Source: Omnitrophica WOR_2 bacterium RBG_13_41_10
Lineage (GTDB): Bacteria > Omnitrophota > Gorgyraeia > Gygaellales > Profunditerraquicolaceae
Assembly: GCA_001805465.1 (NCBI GenBank)
Contig: MHGH01000021.1
Span: 22,539 to 47,130, forward strand
Length of the DNA stretch: 24,592 nt
Direction: 5' to 3'
Shown here: in pieces, positions 1 through 6,917 of the stretch
How positions within the stretch are numbered: the first letter of the stretch is position 1
Layout: each line of letters begins with the position of its first letter
The notes under the pieces: generated by a model
Database searches by the model: none
What the model saw: the letters and a program-made list of their open reading frames with translations, nothing else
Told to the model about the DNA's origin: nothing
Translations under genes and position numbers: made by a program

Positions 1-456
1 TTAAGAAGCACTTTTTGATAGTCTTTCTTTTACTAGATCGCTGACTAATTTACCATCGGCCCGGCCTGCAATTTGAGCATTGGCCTCTTTCATCACCCGG
101 CCCATATCTTTGGGGCCCGCAGCGCCCGTTACCGTAATGGCCTCTTCGATGATTTTTTTTATCTCTTCAGCTGGGAGCTCGGTAGGTAAGTATGACTTTA
201 AAATCCTTAATTCCCGGGCTTCTTTATCTGCTAAATCTTGGCGGTTACCTTTGGCAAACTGCTCAATAGAGTCCTGATGCTGTTTTATCTGTTTTTTTAT
301 TACTATTATGACATCAATATCTTCAAGGACCTTCTTTCTCTTTTCAATCGCCAGGTTCATCAGCTCTGCGCGTAGGAAGCTTAATGTAGAGCTCTTTAAG
401 GTATCCTTATCCTTCATGGCATTTTTGTAATCATTCAAGATTTTTTCTTCTAACAT
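1..456 (-). CDS. yqeY: GatB/YqeY domain protein
   Basis: This 151-residue protein matches the stand-alone YqeY family, which resembles the C-terminal tRNA-interacting domain of the GatB subunit of the amidotransferase. The all-helical charged start, the segment LKSYLPTEL near residues 87-95 and the segment GPKDMGRVMKEAN near residues 114-126 are typical of the family. Length is normal and the stop codon lies at the very edge of the window, so the gene is complete. Its cellular role is not firmly established; tRNA-dependent amidation or a translation-linked function is usually assumed. It is the last visible gene of the mnmA-nadA-rlu-uppP-pfkB operon, 11 bases after the kinase gene. Confidence 0.9.
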   Translation of the reverse strand: MLEEKILNDYKNAMKDKDTLKSSTLSFLRAELMNLAIEKRKKVLEDIDVIIVIKKQIKQHQDSIEQFAKGNRQDLADKEARELRILKSYLPTELPAEEIKKIIEEAITVTGAAGPKDMGRVMKEANAQIAGRADGKLVSDLVKERLSKSAS

Positions 457-467
457 TATCGCCTCCT

Positions 468-1367
468 TTAAAACATAACTATATTTCTAAACCTATTTAA
501 GCGCTCTTCTAAACTATGCAAGCTAAGATTGGCGGTTTTATTCAGGCCAAAATCCTCAATATTAAAAGATGCGGCTATGGTGCCGTAAAGAATGGCTTTT
601 TTAAGGCTAGTGGTATTTATTTTATTTACCTTGGCCAGATACCCCATAAAAGCTCCGGCAAAAGTATCCCCTGCGCCGGTCGGGTCAATTACCTTATCCG
701 TAGGGTATGCCGGCAGGGAAAAAATAAATTTATCGCAGTAAAAAAGCACTCCGTGTTCCCCTTTTTTGATAAGAATCATGCTAGGGCCTAAAGAACGCAA
801 GTATTTGGCTGCCTTTATGAGGTTATGCTCTTGGGACAAGGCCCTGGCCTCTTGGTCGTTAGCCACATAAATATCCACTTTTTTTAAAAGGCCTAAAAGC
901 GAACGGCGTTTATTATTAATCCAATAGTTCATGCTGTCTAAGCCTACTAAATGCGGCGAATACATGCGCTCTAAAAGATGCCTTTGTATATCGGGATCGA
1001 CATTAGCCAGAAAAATATGTTTTATCTTTTTTTCTTCTTCGGAAACCCTGGGCTTAAAAGCAGATAATACTCCAAATTCCGTATTCAGGGTAAAGGCGGT
1101 ATTTAAATCTCCCCGGTATTCTCCTTCCCATTTAAAACTCTTTCCTTTTTCAATAATCAGAGAAGTTAAAATCAGGCCTTTTTTACGCAAGAATTTTATA
1201 TACTTGGCGGGAAAATCTCTGCCGATTATCGCTACCAGGCTTACCTTAGTAAAGAGGCGCGCAGACATGGCAAAATGCACTGCCGAACCACCTAATATAT
1301 GTTTTCTTGTTCCGAAAGGGGTTTTTACCGTATCTAAGGCTACTGTTCCTAAAACAATTACGCTCAT
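468..1367 (-). CDS. PfkB-family carbohydrate/nucleoside kinase
   Basis: This 299-residue cytoplasmic protein belongs to the ribokinase/PfkB fold. The N-terminal glycine-rich substrate loop is seen as LGGSAVHFA (residues 25-33). The C-terminal signature is DPTGAGDTFAGAF (residues 228-240), which contains the anion-hole glycines and catalytic base D234. The family phosphorylates a sugar, nucleoside or related alcohol with ATP. The exact substrate cannot be read from the sequence, and the neighbours (undecaprenyl-diphosphate phosphatase, YqeY) do not settle it. The start codon overlaps the uppP stop by 4 bases (ATGA arrangement), implying translational coupling. Adenosine kinase-like and ribokinase-like roles are both possible. 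Confidence 0.9.
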   Translation of the reverse strand: MSVIVLGTVALDTVKTPFGTRKHILGGSAVHFAMSARLFTKVSLVAIIGRDFPAKYIKFLRKKGLILTSLIIEKGKSFKWEGEYRGDLNTAFTLNTEFGVLSAFKPRVSEEEKKIKHIFLANVDPDIQRHLLERMYSPHLVGLDSMNYWINNKRRSLLGLLKKVDIYVANDQEARALSQEHNLIKAAKYLRSLGPSMILIKKGEHGVLFYCDKFIFSLPAYPTDKVIDPTGAGDTFAGAFMGYLAKVNKINTTSLKKAILYGTIAASFNIEDFGLNKTANLSLHSLEERLNRFRNIVMF

Positions 1368-2104
1368 CTTATAAATATTAAGGCGGTTATGGCAATAATT
1401 ATACAGTAATAACCAAAATAATACAATTTGGCTTTATTTAAAATTATTTTCAACAGCCATAATGCCAAAATCCCTGCCAAAAAACTAAAGATAAATCCTA
1501 CCAGGAGTTTATCAAATTCTAGGCCACAGGCAACAATATCCTTTGCTTCTAATAACGCCGCCCCTAAGATTGCCGGGATTGAGGCTAAGAAGGAAAAACG
1601 AAAGCTGGTATTTTTATCCACACCTCTAAATAAAAGCGTAGAAATAGTAATACCGGAACGTGAAATTCCCGGTATAACCGCAATCCCTTGAGCAAACCCT
1701 AAGGCCAGCGCATCTTTTGTGCCGGGAATATTATTTTGGCCTTCTTTAAACCTCTTGGTAAATATAAGCAGTAATCCGGTAAATAGCCATCCTACTATAA
1801 CAATGCGCGGAGAAGAAAAAAGGTTCTCAAAAAAACCCTTACCTGATATAGCGATAACTCCCGTAATTATAGTAACAATGATAATCAAAAATAAAGTCTT
1901 TTTGTCGCCTAAAGCCCTCATGATATCTTTAAAGAAAAAAATAATCAACGCCAGGGTAGTGCCTAAATGCAATACCAAGGATAATGCAAGCTGCTCACTG
2001 TTCATCCCAAACAATCTTTGCAAAATCACCAAATGCCCGGAGCTGCTAACGGGAAAAAATTCGGTTAATCCTTGGACTATACCGAGAATTATGTATTTAA
2101 ACAT
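1364..2104 (-). CDS. uppP: Undecaprenyl-diphosphate phosphatase (BacA/UppP)
   Basis: UppP dephosphorylates undecaprenyl diphosphate in the inner membrane to recycle the lipid carrier for peptidoglycan and other surface polymers. The 246-residue protein shows both hallmark motifs. The first is QGLTEFFPVSSSGHL (residues 11-25), with catalytic Glu15 and the PVSSSGH loop. The second is PGISRSG (residues 145-151). About eight hydrophobic segments are spread over the length, as expected. It lies 2 bases after the pseudouridine synthase gene and overlaps the kinase gene that follows. No strong Shine-Dalgarno sequence is visible, so expression probably depends on coupling within the operon. Confidence 0.97.
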   Translation of the reverse strand: MFKYIILGIVQGLTEFFPVSSSGHLVILQRLFGMNSEQLALSLVLHLGTTLALIIFFFKDIMRALGDKKTLFLIIIVTIITGVIAISGKGFFENLFSSPRIVIVGWLFTGLLLIFTKRFKEGQNNIPGTKDALALGFAQGIAVIPGISRSGITISTLLFRGVDKNTSFRFSFLASIPAILGAALLEAKDIVACGLEFDKLLVGFIFSFLAGILALWLLKIILNKAKLYYFGYYCIIIAITALIFIR

Positions 2105-2106
2105 AG

Positions 2107-2760
2107 CTATTTATGCTGCGCTAAAAATAATTCTAAATCTTGGGGTAAATCAATATCTAGGTGGACAGGTTTTTTGGTTACTGGATGTATAAAATCTATT
2201 GTCTTTGCATGCAGGCAGACTCTTTTGGCTTTGAGTTTAAAATCCCGGCGAAAGGCGTATTTTGTTTCACCCACTAAAGGATGGCCGATATATTTAAAGT
2301 GTAGCCTAATCTGGTTTGTCCGGCCAGTTAAAGGCATAATCTCAACAATGCTGAATTCTTTTCTATACTCGATCACCCTGTATTTAGTCAGGGCCGGCCT
2401 TTTCTCTAAAGGATAATTTATTTCTGATTCGGCGTGAGTTAAACTGCCATGGACAAAAGCGATATAGCTTTTTTTTATTTTTTTCTCTTTAAAAAGTTCC
2501 ATGGTTTTCTTCTGCATTGCCTTGCCTTTAGCATAAATCACCAAACCGGAAGTTTCCCTATCCAGACGGTGACAGGGATGCAGCCGGTAAGCTATTTTTT
2601 TATCTTTTAACTCCCCATTTAAAACAGCGGTTAATGTATAACGCTCATTTCTGGGGGTGGGTATACTTAATAATCCGGCGGGCTTATTTACTACTAACAA
2701 CCAATCATCTTCATAAACTACAGGGATATTCCTGATCTTGTATAAAAAACCATCGCCCAT
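2107..2760 (-). CDS. RluA/RluD-family pseudouridine synthase
   Basis: This 217-residue enzyme isomerises uridine to pseudouridine in structured RNA. The RluA-family signature HRLDRETSG (residues 64-72) contains catalytic Asp67. Conserved GRTNQIRLHF and GHPLVGE segments follow near residues 146-165. The protein has no N-terminal S4 RNA-binding domain, unlike RluC and RluD, and is close to RluA or TruC in size. The exact rRNA or tRNA position cannot be assigned. Its start codon overlaps the nadA stop (TAATG), a classic translational-coupling junction, and no independent ribosome binding site is apparent. Confidence 0.93.
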   Translation of the reverse strand: MGDGFLYKIRNIPVVYEDDWLLVVNKPAGLLSIPTPRNERYTLTAVLNGELKDKKIAYRLHPCHRLDRETSGLVIYAKGKAMQKKTMELFKEKKIKKSYIAFVHGSLTHAESEINYPLEKRPALTKYRVIEYRKEFSIVEIMPLTGRTNQIRLHFKYIGHPLVGETKYAFRRDFKLKAKRVCLHAKTIDFIHPVTKKPVHLDIDLPQDLELFLAQHK

Positions 2761-3671
2761 TAAATTATCTGAAGCATTTTATCTATGGCGTGCCTGGCGC
2801 GCCTACGGATATCATCGGAAACCCGCACTTCATCTTTAAGTTCTTCTAATGCCCAAAGGATTTTTTCCTGCGTGATGCGTTTCATATTAGGGCATACTGC
2901 TGCCTCTGAGGCAGGATAAAATTCTTTTTGGGGGTTATCTTTCTTTAACCGATAGATCAAGCCCACCTCTGTGCCGACGATTATTTCTTTGGCAGGCGTC
3001 TCTTTGGCGAATTTACCCATTTGGCTGGTAGATAATACCACATCTGCCATAGCTACTACTGAAGACAGGCATTCCGGATGCACCATAACTTTAGCCTTAG
3101 GATGGAACTTCTTTTCTCTTAGGATATCCTGCGGCAATATCTTTACATGGGTAGGGCAAAAACCGTTCCATTTAATCAGTGTTCTTCCTGTTTTCTTTTC
3201 CACATAGTCTGCTAAATATTTATCCGGGATAAAAATAACCTCTTTCTTATCTTTTAAGGCATTAATGACGGCTACGGCATTGGTCGAGGTACAACAAACA
3301 TCCAATTCTGCTTTTACTTCTGCAGAAGTATTTACATAGCCTACGACCGCTGCCTGAGGATGTTTTTCTTTTAATTTTCGTAGCGCCTCTGTTGTAATCA
3401 TGTTCGCCATGGGGCAACCGGCATTTAGATCGGGAATAAGTACTGTTTTATCCGGGCAAAGGATAGAGGCGGTCTCAGCCATAAAATGTACGCCGCAAAA
3501 AACAATCACCTTGGCATCTGTATTTGCTGCTATCCGGCTAAGCTCCAAAGAATCCCCTCTATAATCGGCAATATCCTGCACTTCGGGCAATTGATAATTA
3601 TGCACCAAGATAATGGCATGCCGCTTCTTTTTTAGTTCCTGGATTTTTTCGCTTAAGCCTTTTGTCTTCAT
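2760..3671 (-). CDS. nadA: Quinolinate synthase NadA
   Basis: NadA condenses iminoaspartate with dihydroxyacetone phosphate to quinolinate, the pyridine precursor of NAD, using an oxygen-sensitive [4Fe-4S] cluster. The 303-residue protein is full length. The three cluster ligands can be placed at Cys86 (AGCPMAN), Cys172 (GFCPTH) and Cys260 (VCPNMK). The family motifs VHNYQLPE (residues 23-30), CGVHFMAETA (residues 59-68) and HPECLSS (residues 198-204) are all present. The usual partners nadB and nadC are not in the window. The gene is packed between mnmA and the pseudouridine synthase. It depends on Fe-S assembly, which the window encodes twice. Confidence 0.97.
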   Translation of the reverse strand: MKTKGLSEKIQELKKKRHAIILVHNYQLPEVQDIADYRGDSLELSRIAANTDAKVIVFCGVHFMAETASILCPDKTVLIPDLNAGCPMANMITTEALRKLKEKHPQAAVVGYVNTSAEVKAELDVCCTSTNAVAVINALKDKKEVIFIPDKYLADYVEKKTGRTLIKWNGFCPTHVKILPQDILREKKFHPKAKVMVHPECLSSVVAMADVVLSTSQMGKFAKETPAKEIIVGTEVGLIYRLKKDNPQKEFYPASEAAVCPNMKRITQEKILWALEELKDEVRVSDDIRRRARHAIDKMLQII

Positions 3672-4754
3672 TTAATCTAAAACCTCATCGATAATTCCGC
3701 CGCCGATCACCGTATTTTTATCATAAAAAACTGCGGATTGGCCCGGGGTGATGGCAAATTGGGGCTTAGCAAATATTACCTTTATTTTGCCTTTGATAAT
3801 CTCAAGCCTTGCCTTGGCTTCGGGGTGATTATACCTTATCCGCACCCTTAAATCAAATTTATTTTTTGGAGGCCTCAAAATAAAGTGCGGCTGTTTGACT
3901 AAAAATGCTCTTTTATAAACCTGCTCTCTTTCCCCGACAACTATCCTATTTGTCCTGGCATCTATTCTAGTTACATATAAGGGGTATCCTCTTGCTATGC
4001 CTAATCCTTGCCTTTGGCCTATGGTATAGAAAGCTATTCCCTGGTGCTTGCCTAATATTTTCCCCGTAGTATCGCTAATGTATCCGGGCCGGGTGTCTTC
4101 TAGCCGACTCTTAAGAAACGAGCGGTATTCTTGATCGGGTAAAAAACAGATTTCTTGACTAGCTGGTTTTTGGGCAACCGACAGATGAAACCTTTGGGCT
4201 AAGCCGCGCACCTCTTCCTTGGTATATCCGCTTAAAGGAAAAATAATGTGCTTTAGCTGACTTTGTTTAAGTCGATATAAAAAGTAAGACTGGTCCTTTT
4301 TTAAGCCTTTTGCCTTTTTAAGCAAATAACTTGTGACTTGTGACTTATGACTTGTGACTTTCTCAATACGCGCATAGTGGCCGGTAGCTAAATACCGGGC
4401 CCCTAAAGAAAAGGCCTTTTTTAATAAAGCATCAAATTTAATATACTGATTGCACCTTATGCAGGGATTAGGGGTTTTGCCGCGAAAATACTGTTGGCAG
4501 AAATCTTTAAGGACTTTTTCTAAAAAAGCCTTTTGCATATTTACTATATAGTGTTTTATTCCTAAGGCATGGGCCACACGCCGGGCATCTTCTATGCCCT
4601 GCACACCACAACAAGAAGGTTTATTGCTTTGAGGATCAGGCAGGTTAAAACACATGGTAATTCCTATGACTTCAAATCCCTGCTTTTGTAATAAAGCCGC
4701 TGCTACTGCAGAATCTACTCCGCCGCTCATTGCTACAGCTATGCGTTCCTTCAT
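3672..4754 (-). CDS. mnmA: tRNA 2-thiouridylase MnmA
   Basis: MnmA adenylates and then thiolates U34 of tRNAs for Lys, Glu and Gln, receiving sulfur from a cysteine desulfurase relay. The PP-loop SGGVDS is at residues 10-15, GHYARIE at 126-132 and the second catalytic cysteine at C203 in QEICFLP. The first cysteine pair is NPCIRCN (C98, C101), where the E. coli enzyme has an Asp instead of the first Cys. This gives three cysteines that could hold a cluster. Residues 133-143 (VTSHKSQVTSY) are encoded by 7-bp tandem repeats and form an insertion in a loop. No Shine-Dalgarno sequence precedes the ATG. Length (360) is normal. Confidence 0.96.
   Translation of the reverse strand: MKERIAVAMSGGVDSAVAAALLQKQGFEVIGITMCFNLPDPQSNKPSCCGVQGIEDARRVAHALGIKHYIVNMQKAFLEKVLKDFCQQYFRGKTPNPCIRCNQYIKFDALLKKAFSLGARYLATGHYARIEKVTSHKSQVTSYLLKKAKGLKKDQSYFLYRLKQSQLKHIIFPLSGYTKEEVRGLAQRFHLSVAQKPASQEICFLPDQEYRSFLKSRLEDTRPGYISDTTGKILGKHQGIAFYTIGQRQGLGIARGYPLYVTRIDARTNRIVVGEREQVYKRAFLVKQPHFILRPPKNKFDLRVRIRYNHPEAKARLEIIKGKIKVIFAKPQFAITPGQSAVFYDKNTVIGGGIIDEVLD
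4326..4360 (-). repeat. 7-bp tandem repeat inside mnmA
   Basis: On the coding strand the unit AAGTCAC recurs head to tail: four units occupy 4333-4360 (one is AAGTCAT) and a fifth degenerate unit lies at 4326-4332. Translation gives VTSHKSQVTSY between the GHYARIE motif and the next conserved block of MnmA. Because 7 is not a multiple of 3, each unit reads a different frame phase, and only multiples of three units keep the frame. This suggests expansion of a mobile or slippage-prone heptamer that landed in a tolerant surface loop. Confidence 0.85.
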
Positions 4755-4797
4755 GGAATTTTTATTATTTACTTATGGCGAACTTTTAGATAAACTT

Positions 4798-5490
4798 TCA
4801 GGGGCTGTACTCTTTCATTATTAGCGAATAGCCAAAGACGCCTGCGCCGCTGATCCTCACGGGAATCCTGCGTTTGTCGGTAGTAACCCAGATTTCAAAC
4901 TTTTTGGGTATGCTATCAAATCGATAAACTTCAAATATATTCTTGCCGATCTTTAATTTTTCTATAGCTGTTAATTTAATAGTAAACTTTTGATTGGGTA
5001 GCTCTACCGCTAAGCTCCAGCCAATTTTAAGGTTGGGGATATGCCTTAAATAGAAAGGCAGCATGATGGCATTGTGTATAACAGCGCCGCATTTTATCTT
5101 GAGCTCTTCCTTTTTCTTTCCTTTATGTTTAGTAATGGTAAGGATAAATTTCTTTTGATCGTAAGACTCTATAATTTTTTCTTTACCGGAGAATGAACGG
5201 ATATTGCGGATTATTCTGATAGGTAGGCCGGTTTTGGGATTATAATAAATCTCTTCTAAATCATAAAAATTGGTTACTTTGGTTTCAAAGGTTACCAGGC
5301 AATCTTTCAACCGGCTAAATGTTGCCCGGCCTAATTTAAAGGCGCCCAGCTTAACGTTGTAAATTATCTTTTCGCCAATAAACTGCCCTGCGGTGTCATT
5401 CTTGGTCTGGATAGCATACTGGCTGGCTAGGGGGCCTAGCAAGAGAAAACTTAAAAGAATAAAAAAAACCGCTAAGATAACTTTACGCAT
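4798..5490 (-). CDS. DUF3108 envelope protein
   Basis: This 230-residue protein starts with a hydrophobic signal peptide or anchor (residues 1-24, charged MRK then a long hydrophobic run). The rest is beta-rich, as in DUF3108 proteins: GEKIIYNVKLGAFKLGRATF near residues 39-58, a YYNPKTGLPIRI segment, and a C-terminal WVTTDKRRIPVRI segment. DUF3108 proteins are periplasmic with no settled enzyme activity; a lipoprotein-localisation-like beta fold has been suggested for relatives. No Shine-Dalgarno is seen. The ATG sits 5 bases after the T-run of a terminator-like hairpin, so its transcription start is unclear. It precedes mnmA by 43 bases. Confidence 0.75.
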   Translation of the reverse strand: MRKVILAVFFILLSFLLLGPLASQYAIQTKNDTAGQFIGEKIIYNVKLGAFKLGRATFSRLKDCLVTFETKVTNFYDLEEIYYNPKTGLPIRIIRNIRSFSGKEKIIESYDQKKFILTITKHKGKKKEELKIKCGAVIHNAIMLPFYLRHIPNLKIGWSLAVELPNQKFTIKLTAIEKLKIGKNIFEVYRFDSIPKKFEIWVTTDKRRIPVRISGAGVFGYSLIMKEYSP

Positions 5491-5497
5491 TGAATAA

Positions 5498-5530
5498 AAA
5501 AGGGCGCACCTTAAAAAGGGGCACCCTTTT
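5498..5530 (-). terminator. Intrinsic terminator 2 downstream of cspA
   Basis: On the minus strand AAAAGGGTGCC pairs with GGTGCGCCCTTTT, with one G-U wobble and one internal mismatch, and a run of six T (5496-5501) follows. It is the second of two tandem terminators after cspA and abuts the DUF3108 start codon at 5490. Confidence 0.7.
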
Positions 5531-5565
5531 CCTTAAAATCAAAAAAACGTCCATTATTATGTCCG

Positions 5566-5592
5566 AAAAAAGGCCGCCTAAAATACCGGCCT
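5566..5592 (-). terminator. Intrinsic terminator 1 downstream of cspA
   Basis: On the minus strand the perfect stem AGGCCG/CGGCCT (5587-5592 with 5571-5576) closes a 10-base loop and is followed by TTTTT. It lies 15 bases beyond the cspA stop codon and should release the cspA transcript. Confidence 0.85.
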
Positions 5593-5607
5593 GTTTTATT
5601 TTCTAGG

Positions 5608-5808
5608 TTATAGTTTCACTACTTTTGTGGCTTGTTCGCCTTTAGGGCCCTTTTCAACTTCAAATTCAACTTCTTGGCCTTCTTCTAAAGTCTTGTAGCC
5701 GTCACCCTGAATTGCGCTATGATGCACAAAAACATCACTGCCTGCTTCGGTAGTAATAAATCCATACCCCTTCTGGTTGCTGAACCACTTCACTTTGCCT
5801 TTTGCCAT
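5608..5808 (-). CDS. cspA: Cold-shock protein, CspA family
   Basis: This 66-residue single OB-fold protein binds single-stranded RNA and DNA and acts as an RNA chaperone. RNP1 is seen as KGYGFI (residues 13-18) and RNP2 as VFVHHSAI (residues 26-33). The N-terminal KGKVKWF strand is canonical, and size is exactly that of the family. A strong Shine-Dalgarno AAAGGAGG lies 10 bases upstream of the ATG. The gene has its own consensus promoter at 5929-5957, a leader of about 114 bases with two hairpins, and two terminators behind it. It is therefore a monocistronic, probably highly expressed unit. Post-transcriptional control through the leader is likely. Confidence 0.97.
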   Translation of the reverse strand: MAKGKVKWFSNQKGYGFITTEAGSDVFVHHSAIQGDGYKTLEEGQEVEFEVEKGPKGEQATKVVKL

Positions 5809-5839
5809 TTGTTACTGTCCTCCTTTCACTAAAAAATTT

Positions 5840-5852
5840 CCGTAAATAACGG
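5840..5852 (-). promoter_or_regulatory. Small hairpin in cspA leader
   Basis: CCGT-TATTT-ACGG forms a 4-bp stem on the minus strand between the terminator-like hairpin and the cspA ribosome binding site. Its right half (TTACGG) is also complementary to the left arm (CCGTAA) of the upstream hairpin, so an alternative fold is possible. Confidence 0.5.
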
Positions 5853-5855
5853 TAG

Positions 5856-5894
5856 AAAAAAACCGCAAGGCGAGTTACTCTCTCTCCTTACGGT
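5856..5894 (-). terminator. Terminator-like hairpin in cspA leader (possible attenuator)
   Basis: On the minus strand ACCGTAAGG (5894-5886) pairs with CCTTGCGGT (5870-5862), nine pairs including one G-U, closing a 15-base loop. Seven T follow at once. It stands about 28 bases after the predicted start of cspA transcription and upstream of the gene. It could act as an attenuator for cspA and also as the terminator of the operon ending at 5954. Confidence 0.7.
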
Positions 5895-5928
5895 CTAAGA
5901 TTTCCACTCCCTTATTTACTGAAAGAGA

Positions 5929-5957
5929 AGTATATACTATTTTTTGCTATTTGTCAA
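5929..5957 (-). promoter_or_regulatory. Consensus sigma-70-type promoter of cspA
   Basis: On the minus strand TTGACA (5952-5957) is separated by exactly 17 bases from TATACT (5929-5934). The -35 box overlaps the stop codon of the upstream 94-residue gene. The predicted start near 5922 gives a leader of about 114 bases. Confidence 0.88.
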
Positions 5958-6238
5958 CTAAATAATTCCTTAAAATTGTAGTAACCCAAGACTTTCACTT
6001 TGGCTTTGGACCTAGATTCCAACCAGTCATGTAGCTTATCCATAAACCGCTGGTGATAAGCTTCATTCCTCCATTTATATACAGAAAGGTATTGGTTTTT
6101 ATGGCCGCTGCGCTTCATAGTAAAACAGGCTAAGTGCCCCCGTTCTTTTTTGGCATACCTTGCCCACATTCTACAATCTTTAATATAAGCGGGTACTTCC
6201 TTCGGGGAAATTTCAAATAATACAGCGTGTATGAACAT
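5954..6238 (-). CDS. ABM-like small alpha/beta-barrel protein
   Basis: This 94-residue protein has no signal peptide. Its layout (beta strand MFIHAVLFEI, helix with RMWARYAKKERGH, strand QYLSVYKWRN, helix with RFMDKLHDWL, final strand) fits a dimeric ferredoxin-like barrel of the antibiotic-biosynthesis-monooxygenase or EthD type. Members include quinol monooxygenases and heme-degrading IsdG-type enzymes, but I see no residue pattern that selects an activity. It starts 3 bases after the CIA30-like gene with only a weak AAAGG upstream, so the two are probably co-transcribed. Family assignment is tentative. Confidence 0.5.
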   Translation of the reverse strand: MFIHAVLFEISPKEVPAYIKDCRMWARYAKKERGHLACFTMKRSGHKNQYLSVYKWRNEAYHQRFMDKLHDWLESRSKAKVKVLGYYNFKELFS

Positions 6239-6240
6239 AG

Positions 6241-6852
6241 TTATTTAGCCTTTATCAACTCCGCGCAATCAAAATAAACCGTGCCTTTTGCCTCGGGCCG
6301 AGGTTCGAATTGGAAACTCCTTATAGGAAAATCTAAATTAGAATTCTTATCCGCATTATCCGGCTGCCAATCGCTTCTGACAAAGAAATCATTAAAAGGA
6401 ATGATGACTTTTTTCCAACCGGTAAAATTATCCTCCACCATAAAACGCCAGATCTCTTTGCCGTTATCCTTGATGTCAAAGGCAATGTTGGCCTTGGAAT
6501 TGCTACCGTACATATAAAAAGATATGGCGTAGAGTTTTGTCCAATCAACGGCTTCAGGAGCTACTAACCAACCGGTATTTTTTGCATCTAAATCAGAGCC
6601 TCTGGCTGCCCACATATATCCTCCTGGGACAGCGTCATAGGTTATTTCTAAGGACTGGTTACCGCATTTCTTAATATCGGTTGACCCTTTTACCGTAACC
6701 GAAGAGCCTCCTCCTGCTCCGTAATCCACTGTCCCTTCAGGCCCGCCCGATATGGGATTCTCAAAATCATCGATCAATATAGCATCCTCTTGGGCATAGC
6801 TATAAACTGTAAGGGATAAAACAAAAATTATAAAAAGGCAAAATATCTTCAT
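6241..6852 (-). CDS. Exported CIA30/CBM-like beta-sandwich protein
   Basis: This 203-residue protein has a signal peptide (MKIFCLFIIF..., likely cleavage after Ala20 in YSYA-QEDA). A single domain follows, beginning ILIDDFENP and ending GTVYFDCAELI, the start and end pattern of CIA30 and family 11 carbohydrate-binding-like beta sandwiches. The middle contains WFRFMVED-type aromatic strands (IWRFMVEDNFTGWKKVIIPF). It is probably periplasmic or surface-located and may bind a glycan. I chose the ATG at 6852 because AAAGGAGG lies just upstream and a signal peptide follows; a start at 6951 would run through the receptor gene and bury the signal. It has its own extended -10 promoter. Confidence 0.7.
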   Translation of the reverse strand: MKIFCLFIIFVLSLTVYSYAQEDAILIDDFENPISGGPEGTVDYGAGGGSSVTVKGSTDIKKCGNQSLEITYDAVPGGYMWAARGSDLDAKNTGWLVAPEAVDWTKLYAISFYMYGSNSKANIAFDIKDNGKEIWRFMVEDNFTGWKKVIIPFNDFFVRSDWQPDNADKNSNLDFPIRSFQFEPRPEAKGTVYFDCAELIKAK

Positions 6853-6880
6853 AGTGCCTCCTTTTAGGAAAACTTTTATA

Positions 6881-6889
6881 AGTATACCA
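6881..6889 (-). promoter_or_regulatory. Extended -10 promoter of the CIA30-like gene
   Basis: The minus strand reads TGG-TATACT, a TGn extended -10 element identical in its -10 hexamer to the cspA promoter. No clear -35 box is seen at 16-18 bases. It sits in the 65-base gap after the receptor gene, about 30 bases before the start codon. Confidence 0.55.
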
Positions 6890-6917
6890 CATCTTAAAGC
6901 AAAATTTGTGATTTTTT

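Noticed and set aside
6296..6316. tRNA T-arm-like string (GAGGTTCGAATTGG) on the plus strand
   Set aside because: It lies inside the CIA30-like coding region, and no acceptor, D or anticodon arms surround it.
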